From the NCBI GenBank assembly GCA_021561035.1, contig CP067346.1, positions 3,503,001 through 3,567,000 on the forward strand: DNA of 64,000 bases, read 5' to 3'. This DNA is from Clostridioides sp. ES-S-0054-01 (GTDB taxonomy: Bacteria; Bacillota; Clostridia; Peptostreptococcales; Peptostreptococcaceae). The translations under genes were made by a program, and so were the position numbers. A model generated the notes under the pieces. The model was not told the DNA's origin. It made no database searches and saw nothing but the letters and a program-made list of their open reading frames with translations. Below, piece by piece: positions 9,853 through 18,372 of the stretch. Numbering within the stretch: the first letter of the stretch is position 1; every line of letters starts with the position of its first letter.

Positions 9853-11289
9853 TTATTTTTTATACTTATTCTCTTTCTTATTACTTTTTATATCTCTACT
9901 AAATATTTTTTTAACTTTTTCTTCTTCCTTTTCTCCTAGAGATTCTACTCTTTTGATTCCCAAAGAAGTTAAAAATTGTAATACATTTAAATTATCAAAT
10001 GGAGTTTCCATATTTGTACTTTCACTATATTCATCAACATTCTTAGTACCTTCTTCTACACTTAAAATACGTTTAGGACCTCCTACACAGCCTCCTATAC
10101 ACCCCATTCCTTCTATAAATGTAGCTTCTATTTCTTTATTTAGAACTTTCTTTAGACCGTCCATACACTCTTTTGTTCCTTCAAATGCTTTTTCTTCAAA
10201 TCTTATATTTTTATCAATTCTTCTAACTGATAATTTAACTGCCTTACTTACACCTCCTGTTCTAGCATAAACTCTACCTGAAAGAGATGCCTCTACTCTA
10301 TTACTCTCATCCATTATTGCTGGATTTAACTCTAATGCATCAAATATTTCTTGTAGCTCTTTAAATGTAAGCACAAAATCAACTGCATCCTTTATATCTT
10401 CTAACATTGCTTCTTTCTTTTTTGCCATACAAGGACCTATGAATACAACTTTAGCATCTGGATTTAAAATTTTTACAGCTCTCCCACAAGCAATCATAGG
10501 AGAAACAGATGGTGATACATTCTCCAGTATCTGAGGAAAACTATTTTGTATCAGGCTAACCCAAATAGGACAGCAACAACTAGTTATAAAGCATCCTTTT
10601 TCATCCTTTTTCATATGTTCATAATAATCATATGCTTCTTTTGCAGTAAGCATATCTGCTGCCAAAGCAACTTCTACCATATCTTCAAATCCTATCCTTT
10701 TTAATGCAGTTCTTAACTTACCAGGGCTCACATCTTTTCCAAACTGCCCTACAAAAGCTGGTGCAACTATTGCATACACAGGGCTCTTTATATCTTTCAA
10801 CAACTTTATCATTGGTATAAATTCTATTTTATCTGATATTGCACCTAACTTACATCTTGATACACAATCACCACAAGCACTACATACATCTTCCTCATTA
10901 CAATTAATATGCTTACTTCTTATCTTACATGACTCATCTTCCTTATTATTTTCATCACAATATTTGCAAGCATCTGATATTATAGATATTATTGGTCTTT
11001 TAACTTCATCTAAATTTACAGCTTCATGTAGTGCATCTTTTAGATTTTTATCTGTATCTCCTGTCACATCCAATCCCATAGTTACCCTAATTAAATTTAC
11101 CATAGTATCTTTATCGAATTTTTCACCAAAATAATTCTTTAAATTATCATTTAAATCTTCATTTAAAATTTTATTAGGTAAGTTTTCAATATCCTCTATG
11201 TCATCATTCCACACTGCCTTTACAAGTTCGCCAAAAAGCTTCATCTTATATATTTCTAATATTTTAGAATTATCATTTCTAGTATCCAT
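9853..11289 (-). CDS. [FeFe]-hydrogenase H-cluster domain protein with ferredoxin domain
   Basis: 478 aa. A Cys-rich region at about 108-150 (CKYCDENN, later CSACGDCVSRC) can bind one or two [4Fe-4S] clusters. The H-cluster domain follows. L1 is TSCCCPIW (236-243), L2 GPCMAKKKE (Cys287) and L3 EGMGCIGGCVGG (Cys397 and Cys401), so all four cluster-ligand positions can be filled. L1 is odd: the usual form is TSCCP followed by a residue and Trp, but here there are three Cys in a row. L2 also differs from the MPCxxKK of catalytic enzymes. It could be a hydrogenase or a sensory member of the family. No maturation (HydEFG) or electron-bifurcating partner genes lie nearby. Confidence 0.85.
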   Translation of the reverse strand: MDTRNDNSKILEIYKMKLFGELVKAVWNDDIEDIENLPNKILNEDLNDNLKNYFGEKFDKDTMVNLIRVTMGLDVTGDTDKNLKDALHEAVNLDEVKRPIISIISDACKYCDENNKEDESCKIRSKHINCNEEDVCSACGDCVSRCKLGAISDKIEFIPMIKLLKDIKSPVYAIVAPAFVGQFGKDVSPGKLRTALKRIGFEDMVEVALAADMLTAKEAYDYYEHMKKDEKGCFITSCCCPIWVSLIQNSFPQILENVSPSVSPMIACGRAVKILNPDAKVVFIGPCMAKKKEAMLEDIKDAVDFVLTFKELQEIFDALELNPAIMDESNRVEASLSGRVYARTGGVSKAVKLSVRRIDKNIRFEEKAFEGTKECMDGLKKVLNKEIEATFIEGMGCIGGCVGGPKRILSVEEGTKNVDEYSESTNMETPFDNLNVLQFLTSLGIKRVESLGEKEEEKVKKIFSRDIKSNKKENKYKK

Positions 11290-11372
11290 AAAAAATAGTA
11301 CCTCCGTAAATTAAACTTATATATGTTTAATATTTACAAAGATACTATTTTTTATTTATTATTTACTTACTA

Positions 11373-12245
11373 TTATTGATATAATTTATTTAATTTCTTT
11401 AACATCTCTATTTCAAGCATTATTTTCATTAAATGATAGTTGAATACAGGACTTTCTTCTTCATCTATATTCCAATCCAATTCATCCACATTATATATTT
11501 TCTTAAGGTATTTATATGTATGCTCTTTTAAATAAAGTTTATTTTCAAGTAACTCTATAGATTGCATATGAAAATGGATTTCTCTACATATCCTTAAGGC
11601 ATTCTCAATTTTTTCTATATTAGTCTCGCTCAAACTATAATCCAACTCATCAATAAGTTTTGAATATATTTCTTCCAATTTTTCTACTTCTTCTTCAAAT
11701 TTCTCGACATTTAAATTTTCTTTTCTGAGTATTTTATCTTCAATAAGTAACATTGAAAGTTCTTCTATCTTTTTAAACTCATCTATAACACTATTTAGAT
11801 AATTTGGTCTAGCTACATAATAATTAACAAGTACCCCAAACAAAACACCTACAGACGTATCTAATACCCTATGTAAAGAATAAGATACAGGGTCACTATT
11901 TCCTACACCTAGATGTATAGCCAGAAAAGTTACACATGCAACTACTACTGACTTTATTTTAAATAAATTGCATAAATATATTGCGCACATTACTCCTAGA
12001 CCGCATAAAAACGGGTCCCCAGCTTTAGTGATGGCAAATATGAATCCTATTATACCACCTAAAATAGTACCTTCCACTCTATTGATTCCCGTCTTTAGAG
12101 AACCTTTTACTGTATCTTGAACAGAAATTATACATGCTACTAGAGAATAAAACATATTCTCAACTAAATAATCGCCAAGAAGCATACATAAAGTGACACT
12201 AATTCCTGTTTTTATAGTCCTCATACCCATCTTTTGAAGTTTCAA
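11373..12245 (-). CDS. Aromatic acid exporter / FUSC-type inner membrane protein
   Basis: 290 aa. The first about 150 residues hold several hydrophobic helices (GISVTLCMLLGDYLV, YSLVACIISVQDTVKGS, LGGIIGFIFAI, VVVACVTFLAIHLG). The SVQDTVKGSLKTGINRVEGTI stretch is typical of the YgaH/ArAE_1 N-terminal domain. The C-terminal half is a charged, Glu-rich helical cytoplasmic domain (residues about 160-285). Related full-length proteins export aromatic acids, but half-size versions like this one have no firm substrate. The start is a TTG placed well after AGGAGGTG. It lies 84 bp upstream of the hydrogenase-like gene. Confidence 0.75.
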   Translation of the reverse strand: MKLQKMGMRTIKTGISVTLCMLLGDYLVENMFYSLVACIISVQDTVKGSLKTGINRVEGTILGGIIGFIFAITKAGDPFLCGLGVMCAIYLCNLFKIKSVVVACVTFLAIHLGVGNSDPVSYSLHRVLDTSVGVLFGVLVNYYVARPNYLNSVIDEFKKIEELSMLLIEDKILRKENLNVEKFEEEVEKLEEIYSKLIDELDYSLSETNIEKIENALRICREIHFHMQSIELLENKLYLKEHTYKYLKKIYNVDELDWNIDEEESPVFNYHLMKIMLEIEMLKKLNKLYQ

Positions 12246-12378
12246 AGTTCCACCTCCTAAAAAGCATCTTCTATAAAATACGCATCCTCATATTTAGTAT
12301 GTTCCTAGTATATCACAATTTTTTAAATTTACCCATTAATCATATTTTTTTATCAATTACTTATTAATTTAGACAATA

Positions 12379-12404
12379 AAAAAACTGCTTTAAAGCAGTT
12401 TTTT
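12379..12404. terminator. Terminator at the end of phoU
   Basis: AAAAAACTGCTT pairs with AAGCAGTTTTTT over 12 bp. Its outer edge overlaps the phoU stop codon, closing the pst-phoU operon and facing away from the next gene. Confidence 0.9.
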
Positions 12405-13056
12405 ATCCTATCTCTACCATTTTACCTTCAATTGCAAAAATTATCTTTTCACATACATTTGTTATATGGTCTCCAATTCGTTCAAGGTATCTTCCTATAA
12501 GTAAAAGTTTTACCCCTTGGTCTATAGTATTCTTATTTTCATGCATTATTTTTAAACAATCAATTTGTACTTGTTCATATAAATCATCTACAATATCATC
12601 TTTAGTTCCAACATTATAAGCTATACTGGCATCAAATGAGATTAAAGCTTCTCTAGTATGAGACATCATATCTCTACATTCTTTTGCCATTTTAGGAATA
12701 TCTATCAACTCTTTTATATAAGCTTCTCCACCTATCTTCAACATTTCTCTAGCTATATTTGCTGCATAATCTCCTATTCTTTCTAACTCTATCGATATAT
12801 TCCCCAATGAATAGATAAATCTTAAATCCCTTGCCATTGGTTGCTTTAATACTATTAGCTCTATACTTTTATCTCTTATTTCTTCCCTTAATTTATTTAT
12901 TTCTTCATCATCTTCTACTACTTTTCTTGCACCCTCTAAATCCTTCTCTATCATACAAGTCACAGACTTCTCTATTGCTTCTTCACATTTTTCTATCATA
13001 AGTACTGTTTGTTCTTTTAAAGTATCAATACTTATATCTAAGCTATTATTGACCAT
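12403..13056 (-). CDS. phoU: Phosphate transport regulator PhoU
   Basis: A cytoplasmic all-helical protein of 217 aa made of two PhoU repeats. Conserved E/DxxxD-type metal motifs appear as ELERIGDYAANIARE in repeat 1 and YLERIGDHITNVCEK in repeat 2. PhoU dampens Pst uptake and Pho signalling by binding the transporter and kinase. It is the last gene of pstC-pstA-pstB-phoU, 27 bp after pstB, with its own AAGGAG site. Length is normal. Confidence 0.95.
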   Translation of the reverse strand: MVNNSLDISIDTLKEQTVLMIEKCEEAIEKSVTCMIEKDLEGARKVVEDDEEINKLREEIRDKSIELIVLKQPMARDLRFIYSLGNISIELERIGDYAANIAREMLKIGGEAYIKELIDIPKMAKECRDMMSHTREALISFDASIAYNVGTKDDIVDDLYEQVQIDCLKIMHENKNTIDQGVKLLLIGRYLERIGDHITNVCEKIIFAIEGKMVEIG

Positions 13057-13083
13057 TGTCTAACTCCTTTATAGTTATATATT

Positions 13084-13848
13084 TTAACCAAATCTACCAG
13101 TTATATAATCTTCTGTTCTTTTATCTACAGGAGTGGTAAACATAGTTTTTGTATCGCTAAATTCTATAACCTCTCCATTTAAGAAAAAAGCTGTTTCATC
13201 TGATATACGAGCAGCTTGTTGCATATTATGTGTAACTATGACTATTGTGTAGTCTCTTTTTAAATCCTCTATAAGTTCCTCTACTTTTAATGTTGAAATT
13301 GGGTCTAAAGCAGATGTAGGTTCATCCATAAGAATAACTTCTGGTCTCATTGCAATTGCTCTTGCTATACATATACGCTGTTGTTGTCCACCAGAAAGTC
13401 CTAGTGCAGATGACTTAAGTCTATCTTTAACCTCATCCCAAATAGCTGCTCCTTTTAAGCTTTCTTCTACAATTTTATCTAATTGCTTCTTATCTCTTAG
13501 CCCCTGTGTACGAGGACCATATGCCACATTATCATATATACTCATCGGAAATGGATTTGGCTTTTGAAATACCATTCCAACTTTAGTACGGAGATTTATA
13601 ACATCATCTGAAGTATATATATCTTCTCCATCAACAAAAATGTTTCCTTTAATTGTTACATCCTCTATTAGGTCATTCATTCTATTTAACGTCCTTATAA
13701 AAGTTGATTTCCCACATCCAGATGGACCTATTAAAGCAGTAACCTTATTCTCTTTTATATCCATATTTATTTTCTTTAGAGCTTGCTTATCACCATAAAA
13801 TAAATCCAAATCTTTTACACTCATTTTTATCTTATCGATTAATTCCAT
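13084..13848 (-). CDS. pstB: Phosphate ABC transporter ATP-binding protein
   Basis: The ATPase that drives phosphate import, on the cytoplasmic face of PstA/PstC. 254 aa is standard. Walker A is GPSGCGKST (41-49), the Q-loop lies in [20 protein letters not shown] (a PstB hallmark), the signature is LSGGQQQR (151-158) and Walker B VILMDEP, then the His switch in VTHNMQQA. It lies 18 bp after pstA in the operon. Confidence 0.97.
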   Translation of the reverse strand: MELIDKIKMSVKDLDLFYGDKQALKKINMDIKENKVTALIGPSGCGKSTFIRTLNRMNDLIEDVTIKGNIFVDGEDIYTSDDVINLRTKVGMVFQKPNPFPMSIYDNVAYGPRTQGLRDKKQLDKIVEESLKGAAIWDEVKDRLKSSALGLSGGQQQRICIARAIAMRPEVILMDEPTSALDPISTLKVEELIEDLKRDYTIVIVTHNMQQAARISDETAFFLNGEVIEFSDTKTMFTTPVDKRTEDYITGRFG

Positions 13849-13866
13849 TATTCACACCTCTTAAAT

Positions 13867-14691
13867 TTAATAATTAGCCTTATTTAATTTCTTAGCAACA
13901 AATCTTGCTAACATGTTTAGTGCTAATACAATTACTATTAAAACAATTCCTATACTAGCTGCCGTCGCTATATCTCCACTCTCTTTAGTCAGTAAGTATG
14001 AGTGTACAGTTAATGTTCTTGCACTATCAAATATTCCTCCTGGCATCTTAGCTACAGTACCTGCTGTAAGTAATATTGCAGCTGACTCTCCAATTATACG
14101 ACCAACTGATAAGATTACTCCAGATAAGATTCCTGGTATCGCACTTGGAAGTACTACCTTATATAAAGTTTGAAATTTTGTAGCTCCTAATGCTAATGAT
14201 GATTCTCTATACGCTTGAGGAACTGTCTTTAAAGCTTCTTCTGTTGTACGAATTATTACTGGTAATATTATTATTGCAACTGTAAGCGAACCTGCAACTA
14301 TTGAATACCCCATTTTTAATGTAACAACAAAGAAAATTCCTCCAAATAATCCATACACTATAGATGGTATCCCTGATAAACTTTCAGTTGCAAATCTTAT
14401 AGCAGTAACTGCTTTTCCTTTTTTAGCATATTCTTGTAAATATATAGCAGCCAATATTCCTATAGGAGTTGCTACAACTATAGAAACTACTACAGTATAT
14501 AATGTTGTAATTATCATTGGAAGTATACCACCATCACCTGATGCTGAATAATTGCTAAATAAGAAATTAAAATTCATGTTTCCAATTCCCTTTATAAATA
14601 TAAATCCCACTATAACTACTAATGATACTATTGTAAATAGTGCTGATAGATATACTAATGACTTCAATAGATTCTCTTTGAACTTTCTCAT
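13867..14691 (-). CDS. pstA: Phosphate ABC transporter permease PstA
   Basis: An inner-membrane permease subunit of 274 aa with about six transmembrane segments. The binding-protein-dependent transport loop that meets PstB is seen as ESSLALGATKFQTLYKVVLPSAIPGILSGV. The EEALKTVPQAYRESSLALG segment is a PstA/PstC hallmark. It pairs with PstC to form the channel. Only one base separates it from the pstC stop codon, so the two are translationally coupled. Confidence 0.96.
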   Translation of the reverse strand: MRKFKENLLKSLVYLSALFTIVSLVVIVGFIFIKGIGNMNFNFLFSNYSASGDGGILPMIITTLYTVVVSIVVATPIGILAAIYLQEYAKKGKAVTAIRFATESLSGIPSIVYGLFGGIFFVVTLKMGYSIVAGSLTVAIIILPVIIRTTEEALKTVPQAYRESSLALGATKFQTLYKVVLPSAIPGILSGVILSVGRIIGESAAILLTAGTVAKMPGGIFDSARTLTVHSYLLTKESGDIATAASIGIVLIVIVLALNMLARFVAKKLNKANY

Positions 14692-14692
14692 C

Positions 14693-15610
14693 TTAATTTA
14701 CCGCCTTATTTGAAAGTTTATTTAAAACTAAGTTTAAAATTAATATAAATGTAAACAATACTACTCCAGTTGCAAATAACATTTCTTGATGTGTACCAAA
14801 TGCGTATCCCATTTCAAGTGCTATATTAGTTGTAAGTGGTCTTACACTATCTGTTATTGCAGTTGGCATAACTGGTGAGTTTCCTGCGACAAGTATTACT
14901 GCCATTGTTTCACCTAAAGCTCTTCCTACTCCTAACACTACTGCAGCCAATACTCCAGATTTCGCAGCAGGTAATACAACTTTGAATATTGTTTCTATTT
15001 TTGATGCACCAAGTGCTAATGAACCTTCTTTGTATGCTTTTGGTACTGCTCTTATTGCTGTTTCTGATACAGATATTATTGTCGGTAACATCATTACTGC
15101 TAGTACTATTACTATTGCCAACAAACTTTGACCTTTTGGAAGATTAAATATACTTTGTATCGTTGGAACTATCACTGCAAGACCAAATACACCATATAAT
15201 ACTGAAGGTATACCTGCTAAAAGTTCAACTGCTGGTGACATTATTTTTGCTAATCTTTTAGGTGCTACTTCTGCTATAAATACAGATGTTAATATACCAA
15301 TTGGTACTCCTATCACAAGTGCTCCAAGTGTTGCAAATATTGATGCTACTATCATAGATGATATTCCAAATTTATTAGCAGAAGGAACCCAATCTACACC
15401 AGTTAAAAAGTCTATAAATGAGTATCCCTCAAATATAAATGGTCTTAGCCCTTTATAAAATACGAATCCTATTATCAAAAGTAAACTTGCAACTGCTACT
15501 AAAGCACTAAGTAGAAAAATATTTTTTGCTACTTTTTCAATTACGTATTTTGTTTTATTGCCATTATTGTCATTTTTTTCTAAACCTACTAATCTAGATT
15601 TTACTATCAT
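14693..15610 (-). CDS. pstC: Phosphate ABC transporter permease PstC
   Basis: An inner-membrane permease subunit, 305 aa, with about six transmembrane segments after a charged cytoplasmic N-terminus. The coupling loop is KEGSLALGASKIETIFKVVLP. The longer N-terminus and the SFIDFLTGVDWVPSANKFGI extracellular stretch distinguish PstC from PstA. It is the first gene of the operon, with GGGAGG before the ATG, about 120 bp below a Pho-type promoter. Unlike the usual pstSCAB order, pstS is not next to it but about 2.8 kb upstream. Confidence 0.96.
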   Translation of the reverse strand: MIVKSRLVGLEKNDNNGNKTKYVIEKVAKNIFLLSALVAVASLLLIIGFVFYKGLRPFIFEGYSFIDFLTGVDWVPSANKFGISSMIVASIFATLGALVIGVPIGILTSVFIAEVAPKRLAKIMSPAVELLAGIPSVLYGVFGLAVIVPTIQSIFNLPKGQSLLAIVIVLAVMMLPTIISVSETAIRAVPKAYKEGSLALGASKIETIFKVVLPAAKSGVLAAVVLGVGRALGETMAVILVAGNSPVMPTAITDSVRPLTTNIALEMGYAFGTHQEMLFATGVVLFTFILILNLVLNKLSNKAVN

Positions 15611-15729
15611 AATATCCTCCCATTAAAATATACTTATCGATTTTCGTTCTGTATTCAAAATTTAAATTTTTATAATTCATCTTCATCAAATTTCCTGTAC
15701 TTTTATTCTACTTTTTTTAAGTTAAATCT

Positions 15730-15760
15730 ATATTAGGATTAAGTTAAGCAAGTGTAAAAT
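15730..15760 (-). promoter_or_regulatory. Predicted Pho-regulated promoter of pstC-pstA-pstB-phoU
   Basis: On the minus strand TTTACACTTGCTTAAC (upstream end near 15758) is followed by a -10-like TAATAT at 15730-15735. The pstS promoter has almost the same block: TTTACACTTACTTAAC, then CTAATAT. TTTACAC and TTAACTT are 11 nt apart, the spacing of Pho-box repeats. There is no normal -35, as expected for an activator-dependent promoter. Confidence 0.65.
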
Positions 15761-15844
15761 TATATTCACTTTTTTAACATTAATTTTACTTTTAAAACTA
15801 TATTTGAAATTTACTTTACATATAACGGTGTTTTGCTATATTAA

Positions 15845-15903
15845 AATAGCAGATATAGGTAATAATACGCTTTATGCGTAATTTATTACCTATATCTGCT
15901 ATT
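15845..15903. repeat. 59-bp near-perfect inverted repeat upstream of the pst operon
   Basis: AATAGCAGATATAGGTAATA and its extension pair with the complementary arm over about 26 bp, with a 2-nt bulge and a 5-nt loop. On the minus strand it is followed by TTTTAATAT, so it could be a terminator for transcripts from the regulator gene. It is much longer than the other terminators here. Confidence 0.7.
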
Positions 15904-16262
15904 AAGATTTGTTAACTAAATTTAACTTTTATACTACATATATAATTATTATCTATGTCACTATTATTTTCATCAAATTGTTATGATACTTGATATTTAC
16001 AATAGGTCAGAAAGGTTTAGCAACATAATATCTAAAATTACCAAATCAAATTCATCTAAGTTTCAAATGGAAACCTTAAAATAATAGCTTAAGTAAATAT
16101 CTTTTTAAACAATAAAACTGAATGTAAGTTAAACGTCAGTTAAACCCAGAAAAACAGGCTTTGACAGTTAAATTTCAGTCAGCTATTTTACAATAATTTC
16201 GTTTAAATATCGCTAAAGTTGCACATTTTTTATACTTATTAACGCTCATTAATATATGTTCA
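15904..16262. other. Spacer between the pst leader palindrome and the OmpR-type regulator
   Basis: No gene is seen. At 16128-16145 there is an exact 7-bp direct repeat, GTTAAAC, with copies 11 nt apart (GTTAAACGTCAGTTAAAC). It has the same orientation and spacing as the repeats at pstS and could be a further Pho box about 500 bp above pstC. Confidence 0.4.
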
Positions 16263-16943
16263 TTATTCCTTATTAAAATAATATCCTGCTCCTCTTATTG
16301 TTATAATCTTTTGAGGATTTTTATAATCTTTCTCTATTTTCTTTCTTAATCCATTCACTGCAACTACCACACTATAATTATCCTCTAAGTATTCATTCAT
16401 CCATACATGTTCATATATCTCTTTAGTAGTTAAAGTCTTTTCAGGATTCTCTATAAAAAAGTTTAATAACTTATTTTCTGTTGGAGTCAATTTTATTATT
16501 TTATCTTCTAACTTTATTACTCCACTAGTTCTATTATATTCCTCTAACTTTGTATTATTTTCATTATTATTTACATATAAATTCATTCTTCTTAAAATAG
16601 CTTTTACTTTTGCATATAATATTTCTAAATTTAAAGGCTTAATTAAATAATCGTCTCCACCAGAATTTAATGCATTTAAAATGCTTTGGTCTTCATTTAT
16701 GTAAGTCATATATACAATTGGACATGTAGTTACATTTCTAATTTTTTTACAAAGAGTCCATCCATCACCATCAGGTAAAATTATTTCTAAAAATATTAAA
16801 TCATATTTATTACTAAATATTTTTTCAATAGCTTCTTCACAATTATATGCTAAATCTATATTTATCCCTTTTCCTTCTAAAAAGTTTTTCAATTCCTGGC
16901 AATTATTTTTATCTTCATCTATTATCAATATCTTAGTTTGCAT
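16263..16943 (-). CDS. OmpR/PhoB-family response regulator with Glu at the phosphoacceptor site
   Basis: A DNA-binding regulator of 226 aa. The GTG at 16952 overlaps the AGGAG ribosome site, so the ATG at 16943 is preferred. The receiver domain (1-117) ends its third strand with LIFLEIILPDGDG: Glu53 stands where the phosphorylated Asp is expected. The other active-site residues (Asp9 and Lys102 in DYLIKP) remain. The winged-helix domain (about 130-225) is intact: LTPTENKLLNFF, KEIYEHVW and GAGYYF. Asp-to-Glu often mimics phosphorylation, so constant activity is possible. Its position between pstS and pstC suggests a phosphate role, but the family alone does not prove it is PhoP/PhoB. No intact kinase is adjacent. 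Confidence 0.85.
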   Translation of the reverse strand: MQTKILIIDEDKNNCQELKNFLEGKGINIDLAYNCEEAIEKIFSNKYDLIFLEIILPDGDGWTLCKKIRNVTTCPIVYMTYINEDQSILNALNSGGDDYLIKPLNLEILYAKVKAILRRMNLYVNNNENNTKLEEYNRTSGVIKLEDKIIKLTPTENKLLNFFIENPEKTLTTKEIYEHVWMNEYLEDNYSVVVAVNGLRKKIEKDYKNPQKIITIRGAGYYFNKE

Positions 16944-16992
16944 TATAATCACTCCTAAATATCATTATTCTTTTATATTAAATAACCCATTA

Positions 16993-17561
16993 TTATGAAA
17001 AACATAGATTTAGTTTTATTGTAAAAACAGTTCCTTTTCCTAACTCTGAATCTACAAAAATTTCTCCATCATGTTCTTTCACAATGGACTTTACAACATA
17101 TAACCCTAACCCTTGACCTGTTCAAATGTCAGCATCTCTTGATGTAAAGAATCGTTCAAATATCTTTGACATATTTTCTAATCTAAGACCAATCTCTCTA
17201 TCTTGTGATGTAAATTCTTGTAGACTATGTACTCTATTTTGTACCTCATTTGATTTTTGATTTATCGCAGATAGATAAGCTTTTGTCTCTTCATCTACAC
17301 GAATATTACCAACCTTATATTATATATTTTTATCTTCGAGAATACTGGTTCTTTGTTTTCAGCTAAAAATCACCAAATTTTTTCTTCTTCATGTTCATAA
17401 TTAGATAAAAACATTATAGATATGTTAACCTTTTCTTTTATATCATTGTACATTTCATATCCATCTATATCTGGCAATACAATATCCATAATTATACAAT
17501 CTAAAACTATGTTTTCTACTATATTTATAGAATCCTTTAGCAGTCTCTGATGTATATACAT
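16993..17561 (-). pseudogene. Decayed two-component remnant: receiver, winged-helix and kinase pieces
   Basis: Three pieces follow one another in transcription order. 17370-17561 still reads as a receiver fragment (LDCIIMDIVLPDIDGYEMY). About 17190-17350, with frame shifts and stops, recalls the linker and start of an OmpR winged helix (ENKEPVFSKIKIYN, then KVGNIRVDEETKAYL). 16993-17200 is the end of a histidine-kinase ATPase domain: LENMSKIFERFFTSRDADI, an in-frame TGA at 17119-17121, then GQGLGLYVVKSIVKEHDGEI to a natural stop. This looks like a regulator-kinase pair fused by deletion and then decayed. It lies just upstream of the intact regulator and probably is what is left of a sister system. 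Confidence 0.8.
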
Positions 17562-18109
17562 TACTCCACTCCATTCAAAAATATTTTAATCATAGTCTCA
17601 AGTTTTTATTATTACAAATTATAATGTTTTATTTTTATATAACTAGTATTATCATTTTATAATATTTTTACAAACTAGACTATAATACTTAAGTACTTTT
17701 GAATAATTCTTGAATATTATATTAAATATTAAGATTCATTATTAAATACTAATCAAAGTCTCCGATTGTTGGAAAATGGAGCTTAAAGTCGTTTTATCTT
17801 ATAAATCTATTGTTTTTCTAGAAACTTGTCCATTAGTGAGTTTGAGTATTGATTTATATGATTTATATGGTTATAATATAAAATAAATTGTATTATTTTG
17901 GTAAATATATTGTTACAAAAAGTTTACATTCTATATCCTAATGTTTATAAAAACGTTATTTTCTTATTATAATTGTATTATACTTTTTAAAAAATTTCCC
18001 TTTTCCAACAAATGGCTACTTTAAAATTCAAAATTTAACTTATTAATATAAATCTAACTACTAATACTATTATTTTCAAATTTCACAATATTCTTGTTAA
18101 TTTTAAAAC
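17562..18109. other. Empty stretch directly downstream of the c-di-GMP-II riboswitch
   Basis: I find no open frame with a ribosome site on the minus strand, where the riboswitch would direct transcription, and none on the plus strand. The composition is AT-rich with many stops. Whatever gene the riboswitch once controlled is missing or decayed beyond recognition. Confidence 0.55.
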
Positions 18110-18253
18110 AAAAAAGGCTATGCAATATAAAGATTATATTCATAGCCGGTTGCACCATTAACTCCATATATCTCTAGATGCCCAATAATAAGATATACTT
18201 CTCAGTTTCTAAAATATTTTTATTAAAAATCTTTAATATGTTTTAGTAAATTT
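18110..18253 (-). ncRNA. Cyclic-di-GMP-II riboswitch with terminator, no gene after it
   Basis: The minus strand carries the c-di-GMP-II aptamer landmarks in order. AGAAACTGAGAAGTAT (about 18195-18210) matches the GAAAC..GA.GA segment. ATTGGGCATCTAGAG and GGAGTTAATGGTGCAACCGGC match the family core ATTGGGCACTTGACT and GAGTTAGTAGTGCAACCGACC. The aptamer end overlaps the 5' arm of a terminator: GGCTATGAATATAA pairs with TTATATTGCATAGCC (one bulge), then six T. Ligand binding would hold the CCGGC segment and hinder the terminator, so an ON switch is likely. Transcription starts about 10 nt below the promoter at 18261-18289. The stalled transcript would be about 144 nt. Confidence 0.85.
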
Positions 18254-18260
18254 CCTTTTT

Positions 18261-18289
18261 ATTCTAACATTGTAATATTATTTTGTCAA
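18261..18289 (-). promoter_or_regulatory. Sigma-A promoter of the c-di-GMP-II riboswitch
   Basis: On the minus strand TTGACA (18284-18289) and TAGAAT (18261-18266) are 17 bp apart, a near-consensus housekeeping promoter. It lies below the pstS terminator, so the riboswitch is an independent unit. Confidence 0.85.
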
Positions 18290-18372
18290 TATTTCCATAT
18301 TCTTTAGGTATAACATACTAAAATATATATTATCTCTAAAAATATTTATATTTCTATATCCAAGAATAGACA

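Noticed and set aside
16263-16943. Naming the OmpR-type regulator phoP or phoB from its place beside pst genes
   Set aside because: The family motifs are general. The Glu phosphoacceptor and absence of a kinase make it an unlikely standard Pho regulator, so no symbol was given.
17370-17561. Calling the 63-codon receiver fragment an intact small protein
   Set aside because: It covers only the middle of a receiver domain and is followed by frame-shifted remnants of the same kind of protein; it is part of a pseudogene.
18110-18160. Possible c-di-GMP-I (GEMM) 3' half on the plus strand (CATAGCCGGTTGC)
   Set aside because: The plus strand lacks the ACGCAAAGC and GGGCAAAC parts of that class. The minus-strand c-di-GMP-II match explains the same bases much better.
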